This document shows positions 1-6,515 of a stretch of 10,532 bases of DNA, piece by piece. Within the stretch, counting starts at the first letter, position 1. Each line of letters opens with the position of its first letter. Source of the DNA: Melioribacteraceae bacterium (GTDB lineage: Bacteria; Bacteroidota; Ignavibacteria; Ignavibacteriales; Melioribacteraceae); assembly GCA_027036655.1 (NCBI GenBank), contig JALWEC010000281.1, forward strand, positions 1-10,532, in the 5' to 3' direction. A model generated the notes under the pieces. That model saw only the letters and a list, made by a program, of their open reading frames with translations. It searched no databases and was not told the DNA's origin. The translations under genes and the position numbers were made by a program.

Positions 1-151
1 CTTAAAAGGTTATAAGGTGAAATATTTTATGTGATAATTGTATTTATATATTGCTGTCGGTGGACAATTTTGACACCGTACTTGATTTTTAACATAACAA
101 TGACAAAAAATAGATTCTACAAAGTCTTCTTGAAATTTAAATTAGCAATTC
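1..151. other. AT-rich non-coding left edge
   Basis: No convincing gene, RNA or terminator is visible here. An open frame that begins at 31 on the plus strand runs into the end of the sorting-domain gene and reads as non-protein-like sequence, so it is treated as an overlap artefact. There is no GC-rich hairpin followed by a T-run after the stop of the neighbouring minus-strand gene. Confidence 0.6.
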
Positions 152-1750
152 CTACTTGGCAAGAATCATCTTACGGACGACCGACATATTATTCGATTTT
201 ACTTTCAGCAAATATATGCCGGAAGGAAGATCTTCCCCGTTGAACGAGAAAGTGTGCTCCCCGATTGCAAGCGTTCCTTCGTGCAGAACTTGAATTTCCT
301 TCCCCACCAAATCGTAAATCCCAATTAAATAATATCCCGGAATTATTACATTAACGGTAAATTCGGTAGTGGGATTAAACGGATTCGGATAATTCTGCCG
401 AAGTTCAAAGTCCTCGATTTTAGCATGTCCGACTTTCACCTGCGACGAAAAAAAGTAGTTTCCGTTATCGTCAATTTGTTTTACACGGAAAAATGAAACT
501 TTTTCGTCATCCTCATTATAGCTTTGGTAGGAGTAACGTTTTTTCGGTTCGGGGTTATCTATTGTGTAAATATCAACAAAATCTTTATAATCGGTTGATT
601 TCTGTAAAACGTATTTTACAATTTTCAAATCTTTATCGTTGTACCATTCGATTGTTGAATATGCGGAAGAAATGCTTATATCTATTTGGGGAGGAAACGC
701 TAAGCGAGGGATTTCGGTTTCGGTCAATTCGGCATTCTTTATTATCATTCCGTTTTGAGCCAACGAATCAATATCGTCATAATTTTCAAAATTGATTTCC
801 CGCAGCAGAGAATCGCCCGCATTCTCCTGATTCCGGAAATCCTTTTTACCCGATAATTTTATATCCGAAATAAAAATATCGCCGGCGCCGTTATTTAAGA
901 AATTTACCGATTTTATTTCATCGGAAAAAATCGAGCTTTCCGTTTCTGCAACTTTTTCATCGTTAATTGATAAAGTTATTTTTCCGTTGTCAAAATTTAT
1001 TTCGTAAAAATTCCAAAGACTGTCGGCAAGAAAAATGTTTTCGAGATAATCGGTATTCTCGTCAGGCTTCACTATCGGAAAATTATGAATATCGTTAGTT
1101 ATTGAAAAAAGCGTATCAAACGGATTTGCCCCTTGGAACCCGATAGACGCGCGGGAGGGCTGCGAATAATTTGCCCAGAAGGAAATTGTTGTCTGCGAAG
1201 GAAGATTAAAATCAATTGGAAAAACAAATTTGCCGTCGGACTTCAGGCGAAGGGCTTTTCCTGAATTGAAGTTGTCGTAAACCCTTATCACTGCGGGGGA
1301 AAGGTAATTCCCGTCGCCGTTAACGCTCGATGAATTTACCGAGTAAATGAGTTTCCTTTCCTCGTAAAAATTCACTCTGAAATTTACTTCGCTCTCTGCG
1401 GGACGCCCGGCATAAAAGATAATTTGAAAAGGAGAGCCGTCAATTTTTTCAATCAATTCTTTGGAAAGGGACAAAAATTCCCCTGCGCTATTTTTAATTA
1501 CTTTAAGAACAACATTGGAATCGGAGTACAAAATCCTTGCCGAATCGGCAATCTCGATGTAATCGTTTATTAAAGATATTTCAATTGAATCTGGATGCAA
1601 TTCTTGGAAGAGCGCAAAAACGCTGAAAGCAAAAGAATGATTTTCCTCAATAAATTCCGGCACGGAAACCTTCCACGAGATATCGGGAGATTGAGCAAAT
1701 GTTAATATTGAAGAAATTATAATTAGAAAAAAAGTAGAAATTATTTTCAA
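152..1750 (-). CDS. Secreted LamG-like protein with C-terminal T9SS sorting domain
   Basis: This 532-aa protein is predicted to be exported by Sec and then carried across the outer membrane by the type IX secretion system. Residues 1-20 form a signal peptide (lysine, hydrophobic run, then FAQ before the mature end). Residues about 155-300 look like a LamG/concanavalin-like beta-sandwich (FWANYS, FYEINF, DIFISDIKLSG). Residues about 355-440 resemble a fibronectin III-like module. Residues about 450-532 are a Por-type sorting domain, with RQNYPNPFNPTT, IYDLVGKEI, LPSGIYLLKV and a basic end (VVRKMILAK). No catalytic motif is visible, so the ligand or role is unknown; surface adhesion or glycan binding is a guess. 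The start is TTG: an in-frame TAA lies two codons upstream, no ATG fits, and AAGGGGA sits 7 bases before it. It follows the M16 peptidase gene on the same strand after 89 bases and may be co-transcribed with it. Confidence 0.88.
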   Translation of the reverse strand: MKIISTFFLIIISSILTFAQSPDISWKVSVPEFIEENHSFAFSVFALFQELHPDSIEISLINDYIEIADSARILYSDSNVVLKVIKNSAGEFLSLSKELIEKIDGSPFQIIFYAGRPAESEVNFRVNFYEERKLIYSVNSSSVNGDGNYLSPAVIRVYDNFNSGKALRLKSDGKFVFPIDFNLPSQTTISFWANYSQPSRASIGFQGANPFDTLFSITNDIHNFPIVKPDENTDYLENIFLADSLWNFYEINFDNGKITLSINDEKVAETESSIFSDEIKSVNFLNNGAGDIFISDIKLSGKKDFRNQENAGDSLLREINFENYDDIDSLAQNGMIIKNAELTETEIPRLAFPPQIDISISSAYSTIEWYNDKDLKIVKYVLQKSTDYKDFVDIYTIDNPEPKKRYSYQSYNEDDEKVSFFRVKQIDDNGNYFFSSQVKVGHAKIEDFELRQNYPNPFNPTTEFTVNVIIPGYYLIGIYDLVGKEIQVLHEGTLAIGEHTFSFNGEDLPSGIYLLKVKSNNMSVVRKMILAK

Positions 1751-1757
1751 ATATTAT

Positions 1758-1764
1758 TCCCCTT
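1758..1764 (-). promoter_or_regulatory. Strong Shine-Dalgarno that sets a TTG start
   Basis: On the minus strand AAGGGGA lies 7 bases before the TTG at 1750. It is one of the few strong ribosome binding sites in the window and, together with the TAA two codons upstream, fixes the start of the sorting-domain gene. Confidence 0.7.
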
Positions 1765-1839
1765 TTCAATTGATAAAGGAATTTATTAATAATTCAAAAA
1801 AGATGCTACTAAAATGAAATAAGACAATCTAACTTTTGA

Positions 1840-3084
1840 TTATCGGCTTTTTTCCTCCGGCTCCACGCCGATTTCAAAAAGACGCGTTTCGTCAAGAAGA
1901 CTTTTTGCCGTTGCCAATATTTCTTCGGTTGTAATCCGCTCAACTTCCCGAACGGATTCTTCTATCGGCTTTATTTTTCCGTACGCCAGCAAGGAGTTCC
2001 CGATTCTGTTCATCCTGTTTGAGGTGCTTTCAATACTTAAAATCGTATTGCCGATAAAAATTTTCCTCGCTTTTGCAAGCTCCGATTTTGAAACTCCTTT
2101 GGATAACAATTTATCGAACTCCTTAAATATCAATTCTCTTGCTTTTTTACGGTTATTGTTGTTTGTTGAAAAATAAACTCCGAAGGCGGAGATGTCCGAA
2201 TAAGAATTAACGAATGTATTTATCTGATAAGCAATTCCGCTTTTCTCCCTTAACGTTTGAAAAAGCCGCGAGCTGCTTCCTTCGCCGAGAATAACCGAAA
2301 GCAAACGAAGTTTGTAATAATCTTTGTGCGAGTAACCAACGCCTGAAGTCCCTATAATAGAGTAGTATTGGTTAATCGGATGTTTAATGAATTTCGATTT
2401 CGCCTTTTGCCGTCCGGGTTTTCTCCGGTTTGGTTTATCCGCCGACGAGTATTTTTTTGTTATATATTTACCGCATAACTTCAGCAAATCGGAATGTTCG
2501 ATATTTCCGGATGCGACAATCAGCAATTTTCCGCCAAAATAATTTTTATCAAAATATTCTTTCACCGAGCGATGATTAAATTCTTTAATGTTTCTTTCCG
2601 TCCCTATTATAGACATCGCAAGTGAATTCCTACCGAAAAGGAGTTCCTCAAACTCGTCAAAAATAAATTCTTCCGGAGTATCGAGTATATCGTAAAGCTC
2701 GTCGAGAATTACTCCGCTTTCCTTCTTCAACTCTCTATCGCTGAATAACGGATTCTGTACCATGTCGGAAAGGACGGAAAACATTTTTTTCTCCGAGCCG
2801 GAAATTCCTCTGCCGTAATAGCAGGTATGTTCCTTGGTCGTAAACGCGTTAAGGTAGCCGCCGGTTGTTTCAATCTCATCCGAAATCTTTTTCGCGGTTC
2901 TTTTTTTTGTCCCTTTAAATAGAGAATGTTCAATAAAATGGGATATTCCGTTGTTCTCTTCCGTTTCGTCGCGCGAACCGGTGTTGAACCAAAATCCCAA
3001 AGTGTAAGATTTAATTTCCGTCAGCTTTTCACTTACGACAACAATTCCGTTTTCTACTTCCGTAATATTTATATTCTTGTTCAT
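1840..3084 (-). CDS. M16 family zinc metallopeptidase (processing-peptidase-like)
   Basis: This 414-aa protein belongs to peptidase family M16 (pitrilysin / mitochondrial processing peptidase beta / bacterial PqqL-YmxG type). The inverted zinc motif HxxEH is H49-F-I-E52-H53; H49 and H53 bind zinc and E52 is the general base. The third zinc ligand is probably E129 in VILDEL, at the usual spacing of about 75 residues. The second half-domain carries the classical SSRLFQTLREKSGIAY block (about 261-276), whose Arg/Tyr pair helps bind substrate. The length is normal for a single two-domain M16 subunit. No signal peptide is seen, so a cytoplasmic or peripheral place is likely, and the substrate is unknown. 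As the active-site motif is intact, it is an active-type (beta-like) subunit; no inactive partner gene is adjacent. A Bacteroidota-type promoter lies just upstream. Confidence 0.93.
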   Translation of the reverse strand: MNKNINITEVENGIVVVSEKLTEIKSYTLGFWFNTGSRDETEENNGISHFIEHSLFKGTKKRTAKKISDEIETTGGYLNAFTTKEHTCYYGRGISGSEKKMFSVLSDMVQNPLFSDRELKKESGVILDELYDILDTPEEFIFDEFEELLFGRNSLAMSIIGTERNIKEFNHRSVKEYFDKNYFGGKLLIVASGNIEHSDLLKLCGKYITKKYSSADKPNRRKPGRQKAKSKFIKHPINQYYSIIGTSGVGYSHKDYYKLRLLSVILGEGSSSRLFQTLREKSGIAYQINTFVNSYSDISAFGVYFSTNNNNRKKARELIFKEFDKLLSKGVSKSELAKARKIFIGNTILSIESTSNRMNRIGNSLLAYGKIKPIEESVREVERITTEEILATAKSLLDETRLFEIGVEPEEKSR

Positions 3085-3107
3085 ACCATTCTTTAAAAAT
3101 TGAAGTG

Positions 3108-3139
3108 CAAAAATACATAAAGGTTAAGCTATCGGCAAA
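3108..3139 (-). promoter_or_regulatory. Bacteroidota-type -33/-7 promoter for the M16 peptidase
   Basis: Read on the minus strand, TTTG (3139-3136) is followed after 20 bases by TATTTTTG (3115-3108). This matches the known Bacteroidota housekeeping pattern TTTG-N19/20-TAnnTTTG exactly. Transcription would start about 15-20 bases before the ATG at 3084, giving a short leader. Confidence 0.65.
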
Positions 3140-3183
3140 TCATTAAAAAATTAAAATAAAATTGTTTTATTGAGCTTATCAGC

Positions 3184-3555
3184 ACCTCGGAGTGACAATA
3201 CTTACCCCGGCTTACATTTATCATTCTCTGAAGGACACCGTCTCAATATAAAAAGTATCTGCCAATGATATGAAGAATCTCATACCCCAGATTTGCGTGG
3301 ATCCTAACTTAGAGATTCTTCGCTCCGCTCAGAATGACCAAGAGCAGCTTAGCTTAACTTCTAAGATGTCATTCTGAATGGAGCGAAGCGGAATCCGACG
3401 CGGCGGAAGAATCTCAGGATCGGAAATCAAACCGAATTTAGAGATATTCCGGACGGCTTCCACTCCTCCGCCTTGGCGGATTGGCGGACTCAATATGACA
3501 ACTATAGGTTTTGCAAAGGTTTCTAATAAAGAGATCCATTGCTCCGCTCTGAATA
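3184..3555. repeat. Cluster of degenerate, mostly inverted short repeats
   Basis: The spacer holds several diverged copies of one unit. The clearest is 3312-3339 (GAGATTCTTC then GCTCCGCTCAGAATGAC). An opposite copy begins at 3367 and runs to about 3416; it carries an insertion after GGAGCGAAG before its closing GAAGAATCTC. Weaker copies are at 3221-3281 (TCATTCTCTGAAGGA ... GAAGAATCTC), 3441-3500 (GAGATATTCC ... CAATATGACA) and 3531-3555 (GAGATCCATTGCTCCGCTCT). A half-copy, CTCGGAGTGACA, starts near 3187. The pair 3318-3339 / 3367-3388 is an inverted repeat matching at 19 of 22 positions, able to form a long hairpin. A small perfect hairpin, TCCGCC-TT-GGCGGA, lies at 3467-3480. I recall similar TCATTCTGAGCGAAGCGAAGAATCT elements dispersed in many environmental bacterial genomes; this was not checked. 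The 72-codon open frame at 3378-3596 is repeat sequence, not a gene. Confidence 0.75.
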
Positions 3556-3632
3556 AGAAATTTTCTCTTTCATGGACTAAACTTTTTTCTCAATAGTTCG
3601 ATAATATAACAGAAATCAAAAATAAGGGGACC

Positions 3633-3812
3633 ATGAAAGAGATTATCATTTCCATATATCCCGACTGCGACGGACAAATGCTGGTTGAAGCATGCAGAAA
3701 CAATACTTCAATTAAATTTGTTACGAAAAAGAAAAACATCATCTGGCTTCTTGCCGTAACAAGATTGAAAGTGTTGGTAAAAGAAGTAAAGAGAAAATTA
3801 ATTTTCTCTTAA
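3633..3812 (+). CDS. Possible small hypothetical protein, 59 aa
   Basis: An ATG at 3633 preceded by AAGGGGA (2 bases before it, or AAGG about 5 bases before it) opens a 59-aa frame beginning MKEIIISIYPDCDGQML and ending EVKRKLIFS. The product is basic at its C-terminus, with a short hydrophobic stretch around residues 36-48 (IIWLLAV), which is too short and charged for a sure membrane span. I do not recognise a family. In favour of a real gene are the purine-rich site, ordinary codon use and position outside the repeat cluster. Against it are its shortness and lack of a visible promoter. It converges on the phosphatase gene and the two overlap by 15 bases (3798-3812) within a perfect palindrome. 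Confidence 0.45.
   Translation: MKEIIISIYPDCDGQMLVEACRNNTSIKFVTKKKNIIWLLAVTRLKVLVKEVKRKLIFS
3789..3810. terminator. Perfect 22-bp palindrome at convergent gene ends
   Basis: The arms AAGAGAAAATT and AATTTTCTCTT are exact reverse complements with no spacer. The palindrome covers the stop codon of the minus-strand phosphatase (3798-3800) and the first base of the stop codon of the plus-strand small frame (3810-3812). Its position suggests a bidirectional terminator or RNA end-protecting hairpin, but it is AT-rich and lacks a GC stem, so intrinsic termination is only a possibility. Confidence 0.4.
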
Positions 3813-4565
3813 AATACCCAGCATTTTCTGATGAAGCAATCCGTTAGTCGCTAAAATTTGCGATGAATTTATCGTCAAATTTTTCCCTTCCAAATCGGTA
3901 ACAATTCCGCCGGCTTCGCGTACTATTAAATCTCCCGCGGCAAAATCCCACGGACTTAATTTAACTTCCCAAAAGCCTGAAAAGACTCCGCTTGCGACAT
4001 AACAAAAATCAAGCGCCGCAGAACCCAATCTCCTTACCGCTCGCGCCCTAAGCAGAAACGCCTCGAATTTTTCCACAGCATTAAACGGATTGTTTTGAAT
4101 GTCGTAAGGAAAACCTGTAACAAGCACCGATTCTTCAAAATTATCGATTGAATTAACTCTGATTTTTTTCCCGTTCATAAAAGCGCCGGAATTAATTTCG
4201 GCGGTATAAATTACATCCCGCATCACATCGTAAACCGCGCCGCAGCATGTTTCGCCGTTTTTCTGTAAAGCGATCGAAACTGAAAAAATCGGGAGTCCGT
4301 GCGCAAAATTAGTTGTGCCGTCAAGCGGATCGACAATCCAGACGTACTCGGAATCGCGCGTGCGCTTTCCGCTTTCCTCCGACAATACGGAGTGGGAGGG
4401 AAATTCTTTGGCAATATAATCCAAAATTAATTTTTCCGATTGTTTATCAATCTCAGTAACAAGATTCGAGGAGCTTCCCTTAAACTCCACCTCAAAATGC
4501 GTCCCGAAGCCCTCTCGGATAACGCTTCCCGCTTCTTTGGATATTTCAATAATTTTCTCAATCAT
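3798..4565 (-). CDS. Inositol monophosphatase family protein
   Basis: This 255-aa protein is a Mg2+-dependent phosphatase of the IMPase/SuhB family, probably cytoplasmic, that removes phosphate from inositol-1-phosphate or a related sugar phosphate. The metal-binding residues are all visible: E63/E64 in LSEESG, D79 and D82 in VDPLDGTTNFAHGLP, and D207 in WDFAAGDLIVREAGG. The length is typical. Exact substrate cannot be told from sequence: members also act on fructose-1,6-bisphosphate, histidinol phosphate or PAP, though the GTTNFAHGLP form fits inositol monophosphatase best. It is the last gene of a three-gene minus-strand unit; its ATG is only 2 bases after the stop of the SGNH gene, which implies translational coupling. 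Its 3' end overlaps a small convergent frame. Confidence 0.92.
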   Translation of the reverse strand: MIEKIIEISKEAGSVIREGFGTHFEVEFKGSSSNLVTEIDKQSEKLILDYIAKEFPSHSVLSEESGKRTRDSEYVWIVDPLDGTTNFAHGLPIFSVSIALQKNGETCCGAVYDVMRDVIYTAEINSGAFMNGKKIRVNSIDNFEESVLVTGFPYDIQNNPFNAVEKFEAFLLRARAVRRLGSAALDFCYVASGVFSGFWEVKLSPWDFAAGDLIVREAGGIVTDLEGKNLTINSSQILATNGLLHQKMLGILREN

Positions 4566-4567
4566 TT

Positions 4568-6514
4568 TTATTTCCCTTTCGGTGTAATTTTTATTTTAGT
4601 CGGTTTTATATTTTTCAAAACTTTTTCCAACTGACTTTTTAACGAAACAGCCTGCTTATATTCCGGCGCTAATTTAACGGCTTTCCGGGCGTAAGTAAGA
4701 GCGTTTTTGTAGTCATGCTTTTCGGCGTAAGCTCCGGCAAGATTGTAATAAACCTGCGCATCATCTCCTTTAAGCTTACTGCTTGTAATCAGGTAGTAAA
4801 TTGATGCGTTAATTTTATGCCTCCACAGATTAATAATCCCGAGCCATTTCGCGGAAAAGTAATCATGCTTGATTCTGAATTTCCTCAAAGCAAAATCGTA
4901 GGCAAGATTATACTCCTTTGCCGCTACAAGTTTTTCGATTGCAAACCGGTAGTAACTTAAAATAATGGGGAACTGCCAAATCAGGATGTTCATTTGTTTG
5001 GCGTATGCTTTATAGTTCCCTGTGCGATAAAAATAATCCGCAGCCAGTCTCTCCGCTTTTTCCCAATCAACTTTAGCCATTACAAAATCGTAGGCAATTG
5101 AATCCAAACGGTTTTTCCGTTTTAATAATTTGTACGCCGGGGTTTTGTTCAACGGATTGATAAAGGGCCAATCATCTTTCAGAAGTTTTATCTTAAACGC
5201 GGCAATTGTTGAATCAAAAGGAGAAAATGGGAACTCGGCGACAGTAACGCTGTCCTGCTTCTCATCCTTCCAATTATGATGAACGCCTTTCGGCAAAAGC
5301 TTGTTTTTCTCCATCGCTTCATAAAATGTTCTGCCGATTATTTCGTAACCTCTCAGAGTAGGATGAAGATGATCAACCATAAGGTCGTTCCCGATTATGC
5401 CGGTTTTGCTCTCGGCATTCAGAGCCGAATCGGCATTAACAAGAACGGCTCCGTACTTCTTACTCAATTTTTCAATAACATCGTTAATTTTCTCCGGCGC
5501 GCGAAAACGCAGCATATCCAAGTCCTTGGCAAACCTGAATTTTTTACCCGCTTCTTTAATTTTACCCTGCCTGAAATCTTGCTCCGCTTCCGCAAAAACT
5601 TTTCTCGCCGGCGGGTAATTTTTGTACGCTTCCGAAATAAAAGGTTTTATTCCCATAAGATTGCTTCCGAGCGTCGCGAATAAAACAGGGACTCCGGCGG
5701 AATGGATTTCGGATAAAACATCATCCATGTTTCCTTCAAACTGAGCAATGCCTTCCTTAAATATTTCAGATTCGTACGGGATTTTTTTCTTCTCCGCCAT
5801 TCGCGACATCAAAGTTCCGGTTGTCCTTTTCGGCTTGGAACTTAATTTTGAAGCGATATATTTAAGCGTGTTTCTCAAAAGCTGGAAAGTTCGAAACTTC
5901 TCTAACTTAACCGTTAAATTTACAAGCCAACGCTGCGAACCGAGATTTTCCATCGAGCCGACTCCGAGCGCGCCGTAGTATTCATTGTGCCCCGCGTAGA
6001 TTAAAATTAAATCCGGTTTCTGCTCAAGCGCTGCGGGAACAATGTCGCGGATAGTATAGCTGTTTACTGCGGTCATGCTTAAATTAACAACCTCAATATC
6101 ATTCTTAGGATAAATCAACTCCAGGCGTTTTCTCACATAACGGGAAAAGGAACCGAGCGGCATATAAGGATAACCCGCCCCGCTGCTTCCGCCGAGGACA
6201 AAAACGCGGAATCCGTTCTTCGGCTTTTTGATTTTAAAAACATCGTTGATTGTATTCGGGACGGACTTTACATTATGGAAATATTTCCTCGCCAGCTTGG
6301 GATTAGATCCGTAATATCCCGGCGCAACTTTAATGAAAACATCCGTGTTGTAACCGTAATCGGCTATGCGGAGACCGACTTCGAGCAAGACCAGAAAAAG
6401 AACCGGAATCAGAATAAGAATCAAATAAAATATTTTTTTCGGTTCTCCGGCTACGCCGCCGAGATTCCCGTCCTTTATTTTCTGAGAATCATTCTTTGGA
6501 TTTTTTTTACTCAT
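4568..6514 (-). CDS. Membrane-anchored SGNH/GDSL hydrolase with TPR
   Basis: This 648-aa protein has a basic N-terminus, one membrane span at about 28-50 (FYLILILIPVLFLVLLEVGL), and an SGNH hydrolase domain facing outside, at about 100-400. Block I is VLGGSSGAG (nucleophile probably S110), block II N144-L-S-M, block III G175-H-N-E178 in place of the usual GxND, and block V D381-H-L-H384 (DxxH, the Asp/His of the triad). An insert at about 300-345 (ARKVFAEAEQDFRQGKIKEA, then DLDMLRFRAP) looks like a TPR-type helix pair between blocks III and V. A clear TPR occupies about 585-620 (NLAGAYAEKHDYKNALTYA), with helical repeats before it. SGNH enzymes are esterases, acyltransferases or deacetylases; envelope or polysaccharide O-acyl chemistry is likely but the substrate is unknown. 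The ATG lies 1 base after the amylase stop, with AAGAAG inside that gene as ribosome site. Confidence 0.88.
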   Translation of the reverse strand: MSKKNPKNDSQKIKDGNLGGVAGEPKKIFYLILILIPVLFLVLLEVGLRIADYGYNTDVFIKVAPGYYGSNPKLARKYFHNVKSVPNTINDVFKIKKPKNGFRVFVLGGSSGAGYPYMPLGSFSRYVRKRLELIYPKNDIEVVNLSMTAVNSYTIRDIVPAALEQKPDLILIYAGHNEYYGALGVGSMENLGSQRWLVNLTVKLEKFRTFQLLRNTLKYIASKLSSKPKRTTGTLMSRMAEKKKIPYESEIFKEGIAQFEGNMDDVLSEIHSAGVPVLFATLGSNLMGIKPFISEAYKNYPPARKVFAEAEQDFRQGKIKEAGKKFRFAKDLDMLRFRAPEKINDVIEKLSKKYGAVLVNADSALNAESKTGIIGNDLMVDHLHPTLRGYEIIGRTFYEAMEKNKLLPKGVHHNWKDEKQDSVTVAEFPFSPFDSTIAAFKIKLLKDDWPFINPLNKTPAYKLLKRKNRLDSIAYDFVMAKVDWEKAERLAADYFYRTGNYKAYAKQMNILIWQFPIILSYYRFAIEKLVAAKEYNLAYDFALRKFRIKHDYFSAKWLGIINLWRHKINASIYYLITSSKLKGDDAQVYYNLAGAYAEKHDYKNALTYARKAVKLAPEYKQAVSLKSQLEKVLKNIKPTKIKITPKGK

Positions 6515-6515
6515 A

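Noticed and set aside
3378..3596. 72-codon plus-strand open frame in the repeat spacer
   Set aside because: It lies almost wholly in repeat copies, has low-complexity composition and lacks a ribosome site; it is a by-product of the repeats.
5276..5683. 135-codon plus-strand open frame opposite the SGNH gene
   Set aside because: It mirrors the SGNH coding sequence, including its DxxH motif, and has no domain of its own.
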